64,000 bases of DNA from Desulforapulum autotrophicum. Its GTDB lineage: Bacteria; Desulfobacterota; Desulfobacteria; Desulfobacterales; Desulfolunaceae. The notes below the pieces were generated by a model that did no database searches, was not told where the DNA came from, and was given only the letters and a program-made list of their open reading frames with translations. The stretch covers positions 248,001 to 312,000 of the forward strand of contig DYJE01000002.1 in assembly GCA_020723285.1 (NCBI GenBank), given 5' to 3'. Shown piece by piece: positions 45,127 through 54,234 of the stretch (the stretch's first letter is position 1; every line of letters starts with the position of its first letter). Both the position numbers and the translations under genes were made by a program.

Positions 45127-46524
45127 CTATCTATTAACAATATCCGCCATTTTGTTTTCCAGAAGACGGACAATATGACGGACATCAAAAGCGTCCCTGT
45201 GTGGATAATCCGCGATTATCGGAAGTCCGTTTTTTTTCATTTCAACAAGTTCAGTAAGACAGACTGCCATGGCGTCCTTGTCTTGGGGGTCAAACAGGAA
45301 ACCGAGCCGATTCTCACGGATCATCCGTCCAAGTGCTCCATCATGGGGTGTTATTGAGATAATGGGTTTGTTGATGCAAAGATAGTCATACAATTTGGAA
45401 GGCACCTGTGTTCGTGTACCAGGCTGAATCACTGCAAGCACATCCGATCGGACGAGCATATTAAGACAGGTTTTATAAGGCATCTGTGGAAATAACACAA
45501 GGTTCCCCTTTTTCACGAGAAAATCAAAACGTGAGGCCATATCGTAATTGAGAGACACATCCCCTATTTGCTGAAAAACAATACGGCTGGCAATATCAGG
45601 TTTTTTTTTGTGGAGTTCCTCGATAACCGAAAGAAGCGGGCCAGGATCCCTTTTCCCATAAAGAAAACCTGCGTGTGCAATAATAACCTTTTCAGAATCG
45701 ATAACATCTGGCTGACCGCGATCCATATCCTCAAGGCCATCAAAATCTGAAGGATCGAATCCGTTTGGAAGGGTTATGATTTTTTCAGGATTCAACCACG
45801 GGTACCTTTCCAGAAATTCGTCCCGCAAAGGGTCGGTATTGACCGTAACAAGTGCGGCATCAGCCACAATGCTCCATTCGGTTTTTGACTCTCTTTTATC
45901 AAGAAAAATCCCCTTGCTTTTAAAAAATGGATTCCCAATCCAGGGATCCCTGAAATCAGCAATATAAGGAATTCCTGTCTTTAACGCTATTTTTCGCCCG
46001 GCAACAAGAGAAGACCAGGGAGAACCCGTGGCAAAAATAATGTTGATTCTGTTCTTTTCCACAAGATCAACCCCTTTTTTTACAGCACCAGGTATCCACG
46101 GAGCCATCATATCCGGGGAGTAGTATGCATGATGAATGAAGTCCTTGATTTTCATACCCAGGGACACCCGATTTTTTATATCTGATTCTTGATTGACCGT
46201 ATGTGAGGTCTGTTTTTTTCCTGTCGATCCCTGCCCAAGCCCCCCCTGGAGACGATTCTTCACACGGTGGCGTAAAACCATAGCCCTATCAAACAGGTCC
46301 ACAGACCCGGTTCGGATAAGGATTTCTTCATTTATAGGAAGAGGTAGGTCAAAATCAAGCCGTATCGTATCAGGGTAAAATGCAGGGTTGATACTGAGAA
46401 CATGAAGAGACTCGGCCATTTCAAAATAGCGGATAAACTTCACAGACCTCTGCGAACCCGGAAGTCCTGCACCACCTGCTGGCGGATAATAATAAGCGAC
46501 GAATATTGGACGTATATTTTTCAT
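45127..46524 (-). CDS. family 4-type glycosyltransferase
   Basis: 465 residues from ATG 46524, which follows CCAGG. An in-frame start at 46560 lies inside a terminator hairpin and is unlikely. The N-terminal half begins IRPIFVAYYYPPAGGAG and contains ATGSPWSSLVAGRKIA and IADFRDPW, as in GT4 enzymes of WbuB/ExoL type. The C-terminal half has the GT-B nucleotide-sugar fold (AHAGFLYGKRDPGPLL, PSKLYDYLCINKPIISI). A basic loop with Gln/Gly (about 95-135) is unusual. It is the first gene after the internal terminator and is followed 11 bases later by the ligase-like gene. The sugar is unknown. Confidence 0.85.
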   Translation of the reverse strand: MKNIRPIFVAYYYPPAGGAGLPGSQRSVKFIRYFEMAESLHVLSINPAFYPDTIRLDFDLPLPINEEILIRTGSVDLFDRAMVLRHRVKNRLQGGLGQGSTGKKQTSHTVNQESDIKNRVSLGMKIKDFIHHAYYSPDMMAPWIPGAVKKGVDLVEKNRINIIFATGSPWSSLVAGRKIALKTGIPYIADFRDPWIGNPFFKSKGIFLDKRESKTEWSIVADAALVTVNTDPLRDEFLERYPWLNPEKIITLPNGFDPSDFDGLEDMDRGQPDVIDSEKVIIAHAGFLYGKRDPGPLLSVIEELHKKKPDIASRIVFQQIGDVSLNYDMASRFDFLVKKGNLVLFPQMPYKTCLNMLVRSDVLAVIQPGTRTQVPSKLYDYLCINKPIISITPHDGALGRMIRENRLGFLFDPQDKDAMAVCLTELVEMKKNGLPIIADYPHRDAFDVRHIVRLLENKMADIVNR

Positions 46525-46534
46525 TGGGCCTGGA

Positions 46535-46579
46535 CCTAAAAAAGATTCCCGAATCCGCAAAGCGAAACCGGGAATCTTT
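46535..46579 (-). terminator. Rho-independent terminator inside the exopolysaccharide locus
   Basis: Perfect 11-base stem AAAGATTCCCG (46541-46551) with CGGGAATCTTT (46569-46579) and a 17-base loop. On the minus strand it is followed by TTTTTT. It lies between the secreted-protein gene (stop at 46627) and the glycosyltransferase start at 46524, so it ends or attenuates the transcript coming from the right. Confidence 0.88.
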
Positions 46580-46626
46580 GAATTAATGAAATACGATTAT
46601 GCAAAAAAATGCCTGCTGGCGGCCAA

Positions 46627-47787
46627 TCAATTGGCCTTCTTGACTCCCTGCACCTTATTTAGTTTTACACCTGGAACACATTCACCTGAACACATTTTAA
46701 AATATTTTTCAGCTATTGGTTGATCATCAATAATAAAATCATCGATATAGAATCTGTTTTCAGGAGTTGCACTTCCTCCTGAAAGGTTCATATTACCACC
46801 AATAGTGATTTTGTTGTAATAATGGTCGAATTGAACGAGTCGTGCCTGATTCGTCCGTGACTCCGTACCAATCAATTTACCAGTATCACTATAGATATTG
46901 ATAGTTAATGAACCATCAGAATTATTTAATGTTCCGATGTCTTCGATTACCTCAACACCAACCCATTTATTGTTAATAAACTCATTGGCAATATTTGCAC
47001 CACGATATTCAGTAATTTTTTGTGCATAATGATAACAACTATTTGTTGTGTATGAAGCAGTTAGACTTGTATCTAAGTAACATAAAAGTGATTTAAGAGA
47101 CAATCCACCTCCAGTAATATTTAAAACTGTTGCATTTGGTCCATATTCAGAACGAACTTGAGGATTGTCACACACTAATGCCCTGTCAGACATACTACCC
47201 CATGTCCTAATGCCAGTAAATCCTGAACATATTTCTAAGGTTTTCAAATATCCGTTTACATATTCCCATCCATCATTGGCAGTATTCCGTGCGAAAAATC
47301 CATCTCTAAATCTGATCATATAAAAGATGTGAATTTTTTTATAACCACTTTTACCACTGACCCCATTCCCAAAAAAAGTACTCATTCTGGAAGGCCCGTA
47401 ACCTAATACTTCATTTGAGTCTGAAATACTAGATGATAAATTATTGTAATTTATACACAATGACTTGGTACCATTCCAAACATAACCCGTTCCATGATTT
47501 CTAATCCAATCAGCTTTCGGGGTTTCCCAATTGGAATACATATGCCATATTGAAGGGCTGCCATCTAATTTCTTTGGCATTTGCGAAGGAGTGGTAACAT
47601 AATCAGTTGCGGTGCCATGCCAGTCTTGAAGTTGATCAAACGTTTCAACAATATCAAACATTGTTTCCAAATCACTTTGCCAACCAGCACTACATTCAAC
47701 ATTATTGTAGAATAAGCAAATCAATGCGACTACGATAATAATTAATTGTTTTCTTAAAGATTGACTTATTTTTTTTTTGTTAATCAT
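46627..47787 (-). CDS. secreted protein of unknown function in the exopolysaccharide locus
   Basis: 386 residues. Signal peptide at about 12-34 (LIIIVVALICLFY, SAGW). The mature part is rich in Asn/Ser/Tyr/Gly with strand-like segments and seven or more Cys. The end holds RFYIDDFIIDDQPIAEKYF, a phrase often seen in concanavalin-like lectin or polysaccharide-lyase folds. No PEP-CTERM or lipobox. GGGAGG sits six bases before the ATG. The strong terminator behind it suggests it is the last gene of its transcript. Function unknown; glycan binding or cleavage is plausible. Confidence 0.7.
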   Translation of the reverse strand: MINKKKISQSLRKQLIIIVVALICLFYNNVECSAGWQSDLETMFDIVETFDQLQDWHGTATDYVTTPSQMPKKLDGSPSIWHMYSNWETPKADWIRNHGTGYVWNGTKSLCINYNNLSSSISDSNEVLGYGPSRMSTFFGNGVSGKSGYKKIHIFYMIRFRDGFFARNTANDGWEYVNGYLKTLEICSGFTGIRTWGSMSDRALVCDNPQVRSEYGPNATVLNITGGGLSLKSLLCYLDTSLTASYTTNSCYHYAQKITEYRGANIANEFINNKWVGVEVIEDIGTLNNSDGSLTINIYSDTGKLIGTESRTNQARLVQFDHYYNKITIGGNMNLSGGSATPENRFYIDDFIIDDQPIAEKYFKMCSGECVPGVKLNKVQGVKKAN

Positions 47788-47839
47788 TACAAACCTCCCA
47801 AGAAAATGTCATTCCACAGCTATATCAGCCTCATTTTAT

Positions 47840-47859
47840 TTATTAACGAAAGTTAATAA
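47840..47859 (-). terminator. weak hairpin after the GT2 gene
   Basis: Perfect 8-base stem TTATTAAC / GTTAATAA around GAAA, directly after the stop of the glycosyltransferase gene. The T content after it is low, so it may be partial termination or mRNA end protection. Confidence 0.35.
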
Positions 47860-47861
47860 AA

Positions 47862-48800
47862 TCATGAATGTTTAATTAATCGTTTAATTTCGAAAATCTG
47901 TGCACAACTTCTTGAAGTAAGATAAATAAAAGCAACAATATAATATTGAAAGAATGCACTAAATTCTAACTTTTTCCTTTTTTTAAAAATTAATACAACT
48001 GGAATCAATAAATAAAATATAAAATATATTATATATGAGGAATTAAAAGTAAATATAAACAATATAGAAAGCAATAATAAAAGATAGTTAACAAATGGCA
48101 ATATAATACTTGGAAGCTCACTCATATCGTAATTGCTTTTTTTAAAAACTATTATACTATGGGAACCTCGCCAGAATTCTCGCTTAAAAAGATCATACAA
48201 TGTCTTTGACTCTCTCAAATGAATCGTAAAAATTCTTTTTTCCAAAAAAAACAAAAAATTTTTGTTTATTTTTTTACATAAATGAACATCTTCACCGGTA
48301 ATCAAATTTTCGTCAAATCCACCGAAAGATATGAAAATATTTTTTTTAATCAACAAATTAGAGGTCCCAAGCCACTTTACATAATCAGGACGTTCTGCAT
48401 CAGCCATAAGGGATGCTACACTTCTTTCAACCCATGTGGAGTTTCTGTAATCTGGAATAGCCCTAGTTCCGACACCCGCCACCTTTGGATTGTCTATAGT
48501 TGATATGCAGTATTCTACCCATTCTATTGGAATAAGGCAGTCGGCATCAATAAACGCCAAGTATTTGCCACTTGCATTTTCAGCACCGACATTTCTAAGA
48601 TGGGCGATAGTTCCATCTTTAACTTTTATAACTTTCGCACCCATTGTCAATGCAATCTCAGCTGTCTTGTCAGTAGAACCGTTATCGACCAATATGATTT
48701 CAGAACTTTTACCCCAACGATCTATTGCCTTGATAATATTACCAATACAATTATTAATAAATTTCTCTTCATTCTTCGCTGGAATTATAAAACTTATCAT
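47862..48800 (-). CDS. family 2 glycosyltransferase
   Basis: 312 residues. The N-terminal GT-A domain is clear: SFIIPAKNEEKFINNCI, LVDNGSTDKTAEIA, LRNVGAENASGKYLAFIDADC (DxD-like DAD) and TGEDVHLCKKI. The last 90 residues contain two or three membrane helices. It resembles the GT2 enzyme at 60264-61187 closely in order of motifs, and the two are probably paralogues. Start overlaps the adenylate-forming gene by four bases. It acts at the inner face of the membrane on the lipid-linked glycan. The sugar is unknown. Confidence 0.9.
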   Translation of the reverse strand: MISFIIPAKNEEKFINNCIGNIIKAIDRWGKSSEIILVDNGSTDKTAEIALTMGAKVIKVKDGTIAHLRNVGAENASGKYLAFIDADCLIPIEWVEYCISTIDNPKVAGVGTRAIPDYRNSTWVERSVASLMADAERPDYVKWLGTSNLLIKKNIFISFGGFDENLITGEDVHLCKKINKNFLFFLEKRIFTIHLRESKTLYDLFKREFWRGSHSIIVFKKSNYDMSELPSIILPFVNYLLLLLSILFIFTFNSSYIIYFIFYLLIPVVLIFKKRKKLEFSAFFQYYIVAFIYLTSRSCAQIFEIKRLIKHS

Positions 48801-50233
48801 AAACTATCTTTTATATTTTTTGGAATTGATAGACTTTTTTCATTAAATTGGGGGGCAATTGATGACACCACCCATTTAAATTTTCCGTTTTTTGTTCTCG
48901 GAATAACCTCACAGTATTCAATTGTTATTCTGATTTCACCCAACCTTTGTTTAAAAGCAGCTAACAGCATCCGCTCATCTTCCTGTGAATATCGTTCGTT
49001 CTTTACAATTTTCACCGTCAACTCTTCAATCGTGTCCTGAATGATCTGGGACTCGATGATGTTTACCATGGGCTTGAACGGATGGGTTAAAACCGATGGT
49101 GAAATCAGTCGTCCATCCGGCAGAGAAACAATGCTTTCGTTTTTCGTCGCCACATCGTCCATCAGAGCAAAAGTCCTGCCACATCTGCATTTTATTGCTT
49201 TAAGGCTGCATGAATCGTTTGTCTTGTACCTTATCAAAGGCATGGCCTGGTTATAAAGACTTGTGGCAACGATGTGACCCAAATGGCCTGGATCAACGGG
49301 TTCATTTCTATCGTCGAGAAATTCCGTAATTCCGTAATCTTCGTTCAAATGATGACCGATATGCTGTTCACATTCTGAAGCAAAAACAGCACGTTCAGCC
49401 ATACCGTAAAAATCGAAAATTTTGCAGCAGAAACTTTTTTCGATGATTTCCCTTTGAGATCCAAAAAGAGTTTCGGAAGAAGTCAGGACCGCCTTTAACG
49501 GAAATGTCATACCGTTTTTATTCAGCCAGAGGGCAAGGATGGATACGGTAGATGGATATCCCTCAAGAAACTGGATATTATTTCTTTTCAATTCATCGAA
49601 ATATCTTGGTATGTTTTCATTTGTAAGATGAAACGAAGAAAGAAATAACTGGTTGTTGATGTGGTTTTTTCGCCAAAAAGGTGGCTTTTTTTGTTTTACG
49701 GGGACAACCACTCTTCCCTGAATCGAAGCGAATGCAGTGCCGTATGTTAGACCAGCCCAGTTTTTCTGGCGCCAATCTGCCGCATGATGTGCGACACAGG
49801 TTTCGATATCGTAAACAAGGTCAAGGGGCGAGCCTGTTGTTCCACTCGTGTGTCCATGTCGGAGTTTCCATCTGGGTAGTTTTGTTGATATCATCTTTGA
49901 GTAGTTTTGTTTGATGACATCCTTCGTTAAAACAGGAATTTTTGAAATATCATCAAGTGACTTAATATCATCAGGAGTAAGTCTGTTTTCTTTAAAAATC
50001 TGGTGATAAAATGGCACATGATTGTAGGCTTCCCTGATTAAACGTTTTAACTGATCAGTTTGCCATTCTTTCAAATCACCAGAAGAACGCCACTGATTTT
50101 TTTCAAATTGTTCAGCCATGTCCCAAAATTTCTTTCCATACCTCTCCACATAAAGTTCAATAGCTTTGGCATTCAACATCATTGTCTGTAAAGGGACTGG
50201 TGATTTCGAATATATTTTCTCCAAAAATCCCAT
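48797..50233 (-). CDS. CapK/PaaK-type adenylate-forming protein
   Basis: 478 residues related to phenylacetate-CoA ligase. The AMP-binding loop HTSGTTGSPLDL, the FYGMAERAVFASEC block and LIRYKTNDSC are visible. The CRCGRTFALMDD segment is the metal-binding-like turn of CapK relatives. In capsule loci, CapK-like enzymes are thought to activate an acid that is then attached to the polysaccharide. It lies between an acyltransferase gene and a GT2 gene, which fits a substituent-adding role. The acid is unknown. Confidence 0.85.
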   Translation of the reverse strand: MGFLEKIYSKSPVPLQTMMLNAKAIELYVERYGKKFWDMAEQFEKNQWRSSGDLKEWQTDQLKRLIREAYNHVPFYHQIFKENRLTPDDIKSLDDISKIPVLTKDVIKQNYSKMISTKLPRWKLRHGHTSGTTGSPLDLVYDIETCVAHHAADWRQKNWAGLTYGTAFASIQGRVVVPVKQKKPPFWRKNHINNQLFLSSFHLTNENIPRYFDELKRNNIQFLEGYPSTVSILALWLNKNGMTFPLKAVLTSSETLFGSQREIIEKSFCCKIFDFYGMAERAVFASECEQHIGHHLNEDYGITEFLDDRNEPVDPGHLGHIVATSLYNQAMPLIRYKTNDSCSLKAIKCRCGRTFALMDDVATKNESIVSLPDGRLISPSVLTHPFKPMVNIIESQIIQDTIEELTVKIVKNERYSQEDERMLLAAFKQRLGEIRITIEYCEVIPRTKNGKFKWVVSSIAPQFNEKSLSIPKNIKDSL

Positions 50234-50276
50234 AAATCAACCTCAAACTTTTATCTAAAAAAATAGATGAATACGA

Positions 50277-51338
50277 TTATCTTGAAAATAATCTTTTTAA
50301 AAACGATGGCATTGTTTTATAAGTTAAAAATGAAATCAATGTTATAATATAAGTACTAACAAACCAAGGAAATATAAAATAATTTGTATTTAATATCTTT
50401 TCATAAAAACGATGAAATATATACGGTAGTGGGTATATAAAATAAGGATGAATAAAAAATATCCACAAAGACTGTTCGCCAAACTTGTTCACATATGTTT
50501 TTTCTGAAATGATTTTAACTATATTAATCGAATCTATTGTTATGATTAAAAATATAAAAAAATAAATACTCAAAATCAAACGATAAATCGATGGTGGTGT
50601 TGTGAAAACATGGATATTTTCAAAGTTACGCATAATCAAAACAAGAAATCCTGTATAGACAACACACGAAAAAAAAATAGTGACCAATACACATTTTTTT
50701 TTGTCCTCTTCAAATTCTGATATTTTTTTTAAAAAAAAATAAATAGGAAAGCCCACAATAAAATAAACTATATATGTAAGCGAGGAACAAACTGTATTTA
50801 ATGGGAAAATTTTTAAAAGTTGAAATGATACAGGAAAAAATACAAGGCTCATTAAAGGTAAATATATATAAATTAGGTATTTATTATTAATTTTAAAAAT
50901 AAAAATAGATATATACAAAGAAAATAGTGAAAAACAATATGCATAGATATACAGCTGAATAAAATATAAACCATGTGTGTTGGCGTCGTATAAAAAAAAC
51001 AACGGCAAAATATCCAATGATCTTCCGGTTGAATAGCGAAATATGATCAATATAAAGACAAATATATAATATGGTAAAAGAATTCTTTTCAACATCCTGA
51101 TAAACATTTGTTTTAAAGCATTTTTATCCTTTATATTTATCAGTTTTGGGGCAAGAAAAAAGCCACCAATCATCATAAAAAGAGGAACTGAAAAACCAAT
51201 GATATAATTTACTGCCTCAACTAAAGGTGGCTTATTTTTAGAATGAAATCGATATAGAATATGGATAGCCACAACAAGTATTATTGATATACCCTTGAAT
51301 ATATTGTATATTTTTTCATTTTCAAACAATCTGTTCAT
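50277..51338 (-). CDS. acyltransferase-3 family membrane protein
   Basis: 353 residues, ten or so membrane helices and very A+T-rich. The N-terminus carries FKGISIILVVAIHILYR, the family block with the catalytic His (I-V-A-I-H), and PLFMMIGGFF follows. Such proteins (OafA/WecH-like) O-acetylate sugars from cytoplasmic acyl donors. It lies ten bases after the glycosyltransferase gene at 51348 and upstream of the CapK-like gene. Possibly the pair decorates the exopolysaccharide. Base use is more A+T-rich than that of the GT4 genes to its right. Confidence 0.88.
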   Translation of the reverse strand: MNRLFENEKIYNIFKGISIILVVAIHILYRFHSKNKPPLVEAVNYIIGFSVPLFMMIGGFFLAPKLINIKDKNALKQMFIRMLKRILLPYYIFVFILIIFRYSTGRSLDILPLFFLYDANTHGLYFIQLYIYAYCFSLFSLYISIFIFKINNKYLIYIYLPLMSLVFFPVSFQLLKIFPLNTVCSSLTYIVYFIVGFPIYFFLKKISEFEEDKKKCVLVTIFFSCVVYTGFLVLIMRNFENIHVFTTPPSIYRLILSIYFFIFLIITIDSINIVKIISEKTYVNKFGEQSLWIFFIHPYFIYPLPYIFHRFYEKILNTNYFIFPWFVSTYIITLISFLTYKTMPSFLKRLFSR

Positions 51339-51347
51339 TCGTTTTTT

Positions 51348-52526
51348 TTATTTTTTCAAGAATTCGTAATAATCTTCAAGAAATGTGACCCTTTTTTTAA
51401 AATTAAAACAATCGCCAATTATCTTTCTGGCATTGAACGCCATTTTCTTTCTTTCATCTTCCTTTTCGAGAAATAATAAGACGCCTTCACTTAATGAAAA
51501 AACATCGCCAATATCGCAAAGAATCCCTGTTGTCCCGTTTTCAATTATTTCCGGGACACCGGCAACCCGTGTCGAAACAACTGGAACTTCCATTGCCATG
51601 GCCTCTAAAACAGTATTGGGTAAGCCTTCGGTTCTTGAGGTCATTAAAAAAATATCAAAAGAAGAATAGATATTCAGCAGATCCGTTCTATGCCCTGTAA
51701 AAAAAACAATGTCCTTCAACCCCAAATCGGAAACCATTTTTTTTGCTTCATCAATCAGTTTCCCATGACCGTCTCCAACAATGACAAACCGGACATCAGG
51801 CAGTTTTCGAATGACGGTAGCAGCGACACGGTAAAACGTTGGAAGATCTTTGTGTTTTTGGTCAATTCTTGCAACAGTTCCCACAATGAGAGCATGGTCT
51901 GAAAAATTGAGCTCATTCCTTAAAACAGGTTTTCCATTTTTTCTTTGCCACCAGTCCGTATCGATTCCGTTATGCAGTACATGGACATCGCTTTCGCACA
52001 ATCCATCTTCCACAAGAATTTTTTTTGTGAACCCAGATACTGAAAGAACTGGTTTCCTGTATTGTTTCATTAAAAAGATCTGGATTTTCTTTCGTACCAC
52101 GAAAGCCAGATAGCGTCTGAAAGAATCGAAGTCTTTCCGTGAATAATCTGAATGAAGATGGCATGTGTACATAATTCGTACTTCAGGCCGTAATATCTTC
52201 AGTATCCAGCCATAAAGAAGGGTCTTGTCGTCATGGGAATGAATCAGTTCAATGCCGTGCCTGTCTATTAGTTTCAAAAGCATGGTAAGACACGTGATGT
52301 CCACAAGCCTTCTGTCATGAACATCCACATATCTAATCCCGAGACTTTTCGCCCATGAATCAATGGAATAATCTTTGTCTTCCGGGTCTCTGAGATAAAC
52401 AACAAGAACATTTACCCTGGTTTTATCATGTTGGGCCGCAGAGTTGAGAATGGTTTTATCAGGTCCGCCCCCCCCCTTGTAAGTTCCCCTGAAATCCATA
52501 ACCTGAACAGGCTTTTTCCGCTTCAC
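51348..52526 (-). CDS. family 4 glycosyltransferase
   Basis: 392 residues, two Rossmann-like lobes. The N-terminal lobe starts VQVMDFRGTYKGGGGPDKTIL and holds IELIHSHDDKTLLYGW. The C-terminal lobe has VGTVARIDQKHKDLPTF, VIVGDGHGKLIDE, FFTGHRTDLLNIYSSFDIFLM and the E-x7-E motif EGLPNTVLEAMAMEVPVVS with GVPEIIENGTTG. These are typical GT4 donor-binding features. Likely adds a hexose or amino sugar to the repeat unit. The start follows AGGAGG (52534-52539). Confidence 0.92.
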   Translation of the reverse strand: MKRKKPVQVMDFRGTYKGGGGPDKTILNSAAQHDKTRVNVLVVYLRDPEDKDYSIDSWAKSLGIRYVDVHDRRLVDITCLTMLLKLIDRHGIELIHSHDDKTLLYGWILKILRPEVRIMYTCHLHSDYSRKDFDSFRRYLAFVVRKKIQIFLMKQYRKPVLSVSGFTKKILVEDGLCESDVHVLHNGIDTDWWQRKNGKPVLRNELNFSDHALIVGTVARIDQKHKDLPTFYRVAATVIRKLPDVRFVIVGDGHGKLIDEAKKMVSDLGLKDIVFFTGHRTDLLNIYSSFDIFLMTSRTEGLPNTVLEAMAMEVPVVSTRVAGVPEIIENGTTGILCDIGDVFSLSEGVLLFLEKEDERKKMAFNARKIIGDCFNFKKRVTFLEDYYEFLKK

Positions 52527-52537
52527 ACTAAAACCTC

Positions 52538-53698
52538 CTAAACCGTGAGTTCATCAAATAGGGCGATGTACTTTTTAACCATGTTCTCAACTGAAAACAT
52601 AGCCCTCACTTTCAGTCTTCCATTTTCCGCAGTTTTCATCCTGATATCCGGATTTTGGTAAAGTAAACCAATGGTTACAGCAATTTTTTCCATATCTGAT
52701 GGCTGAAAAAGAAATCCCGTTTCACCGTGAGTTATGATTTCAGGGGTGCCACCCACAAGGGTGGAGATAACAGGAAGCCCCGACGCCATGGCTTCGAGAA
52801 TGGTGTTGGAATGCCCCTCGTAAAACGACGGCTGAACAAACACATCCATGGCTGAAAGACATGATCCTACATCTGGTCTCATTCCTGTGAAAATAATTTT
52901 GTTATCAATATCCAATCTTTTTGAAAAGTCTTTGAGCCGAAGAAGTTCCGGTCCGTCACCCACTACAAGCAACGTAGCCATGTCCGAATTCTCAGATAGT
53001 GGAGATATCTCAAGACTCCTTTTAAAAGCTTTTAACAAAACGTCAAGATTCTTGACCGGATCGAGCCGTCCTACATACCCCACAACAAATGCATTATCTT
53101 TTATGCCCATATTCTTTCTGACGCTACCACGGTTCCCGCTGTAGCATTTAAGATCTATGCCGTTGTAAATCACCCGGATCAGTGAACGCGGGATCTGCAT
53201 TTCTGAAGCGTAATCATTCGCCATATGCTCTGACGGTGCCACAATGGCATCATCGAATCGGCTTATGATTCTTTGCATCACACGCCGTCTGAAAGGAATG
53301 CCGTTTATAACATCATCCATGGTTTTTCCGTGAAACGCGTATATAAATTTCCGGCTCACTCCGGTTGCCATTCGAGTTGCCAGAAAGCCCTCCACATACG
53401 TAGCCCAGCCTTGGGCGTGAACGATGTGAATATCTCTCTCCTTGATGATTTTTGAAAGACGGAGAACCGCGCCTATATCGTTTCCTGGTTTTTTTTCGAG
53501 GAAGACGATCTCACCGGGTGTTTCCTTATACCAGCTTGACTGTAATCCCTCTGGCTTTAAAAAACTACAAACGGTATGTCGATAATTTTTCGGTGTATGC
53601 TTGCACAGGTAGTGAACGACCTTTTCAGCACCTCCCACACCATAGGAATGAACAAGATGAAGTATGTTTTGTGTCTTACTATGCCCCATCGCCGGCAT
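52538..53698 (-). CDS. family 4 glycosyltransferase (PEP-CTERM/exosortase-linked type)
   Basis: 386 residues. NILHLVHSYGVGGAEKVVHYL, IHIVHAQGWATYVEG, APSEHMANDYA, VIYNGIDLKCY, VGYVGRLDPVKNLDVLL, VVGDGPELLRL and EGHSNTILEAMASGLPVIST are standard GT4 elements. The N-terminal VGGAE motif is shared with the sugar transferases of exosortase loci. The start could be ATG 53698 or 53689. It overlaps the acetyltransferase gene by 20 bases, so coupled translation is likely. Confidence 0.91.
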   Translation of the reverse strand: MPAMGHSKTQNILHLVHSYGVGGAEKVVHYLCKHTPKNYRHTVCSFLKPEGLQSSWYKETPGEIVFLEKKPGNDIGAVLRLSKIIKERDIHIVHAQGWATYVEGFLATRMATGVSRKFIYAFHGKTMDDVINGIPFRRRVMQRIISRFDDAIVAPSEHMANDYASEMQIPRSLIRVIYNGIDLKCYSGNRGSVRKNMGIKDNAFVVGYVGRLDPVKNLDVLLKAFKRSLEISPLSENSDMATLLVVGDGPELLRLKDFSKRLDIDNKIIFTGMRPDVGSCLSAMDVFVQPSFYEGHSNTILEAMASGLPVISTLVGGTPEIITHGETGFLFQPSDMEKIAVTIGLLYQNPDIRMKTAENGRLKVRAMFSVENMVKKYIALFDELTV

Positions 53699-54227
53699 CT
53701 CCCTGTTTGTTTACACCGGCACGTATTTCAGTTGGAACAAACGCTATGGAATGGTCCGGCATGTCTTTGGTCACCACGGCGTTGGCACCAATCCGGCAAT
53801 GATGACCGATATGGATTCCACCGATAATCTTAGCTCCGGCACCAATGATGACGCTGTCACCTATGGCAGCTGCTCCCCCGGAACCCCCTCGGTCTCCTAT
53901 GGTAACACCCTGATGCAGAGTACAGTTTTTTCCTATTCTGGTTGAAGGATGAAGGATAATCCCACCGAAATGATGTATCCGCAACCCTTTCTGAATAACA
54001 CACTCAGCAGGGATTGATATCCCTGTCATGATCTCAACAAGTCTTTCTACGATAAAACGAAACGGTTGAGATGGTATGCCCCACGTTTTCATCCAATGGA
54101 AAAACCGATAGGTAAGAACGGCCTGAAAACCTTGGGAAAGGAGCCCACGCACTATGCTTCGGAAAGTAATGCTTCCCTCTGTCAATCTTTCCAGGTCTGC
54201 CTTGATATTATCAAACATAGGTTTCAT
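53679..54227 (-). CDS. serine acetyltransferase-like hexapeptide protein
   Basis: 182 residues. Helical N-terminus (about 1-60), then left-handed beta-helix repeats with RIHHFGGIILHP, IGKNCTLHQGVTIGD, DSVIIGAGAKIIGGIHIGHHCRIGANAVVTKD. The arrangement matches CysE-type O-acetyltransferases. In this locus it likely acetylates a sugar rather than serine, but cysteine synthesis cannot be excluded. It sits between GT2 and GT4 genes. Confidence 0.88.
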   Translation of the reverse strand: MKPMFDNIKADLERLTEGSITFRSIVRGLLSQGFQAVLTYRFFHWMKTWGIPSQPFRFIVERLVEIMTGISIPAECVIQKGLRIHHFGGIILHPSTRIGKNCTLHQGVTIGDRGGSGGAAAIGDSVIIGAGAKIIGGIHIGHHCRIGANAVVTKDMPDHSIAFVPTEIRAGVNKQGDAGDGA

Positions 54228-54234
54228 CCACTTG

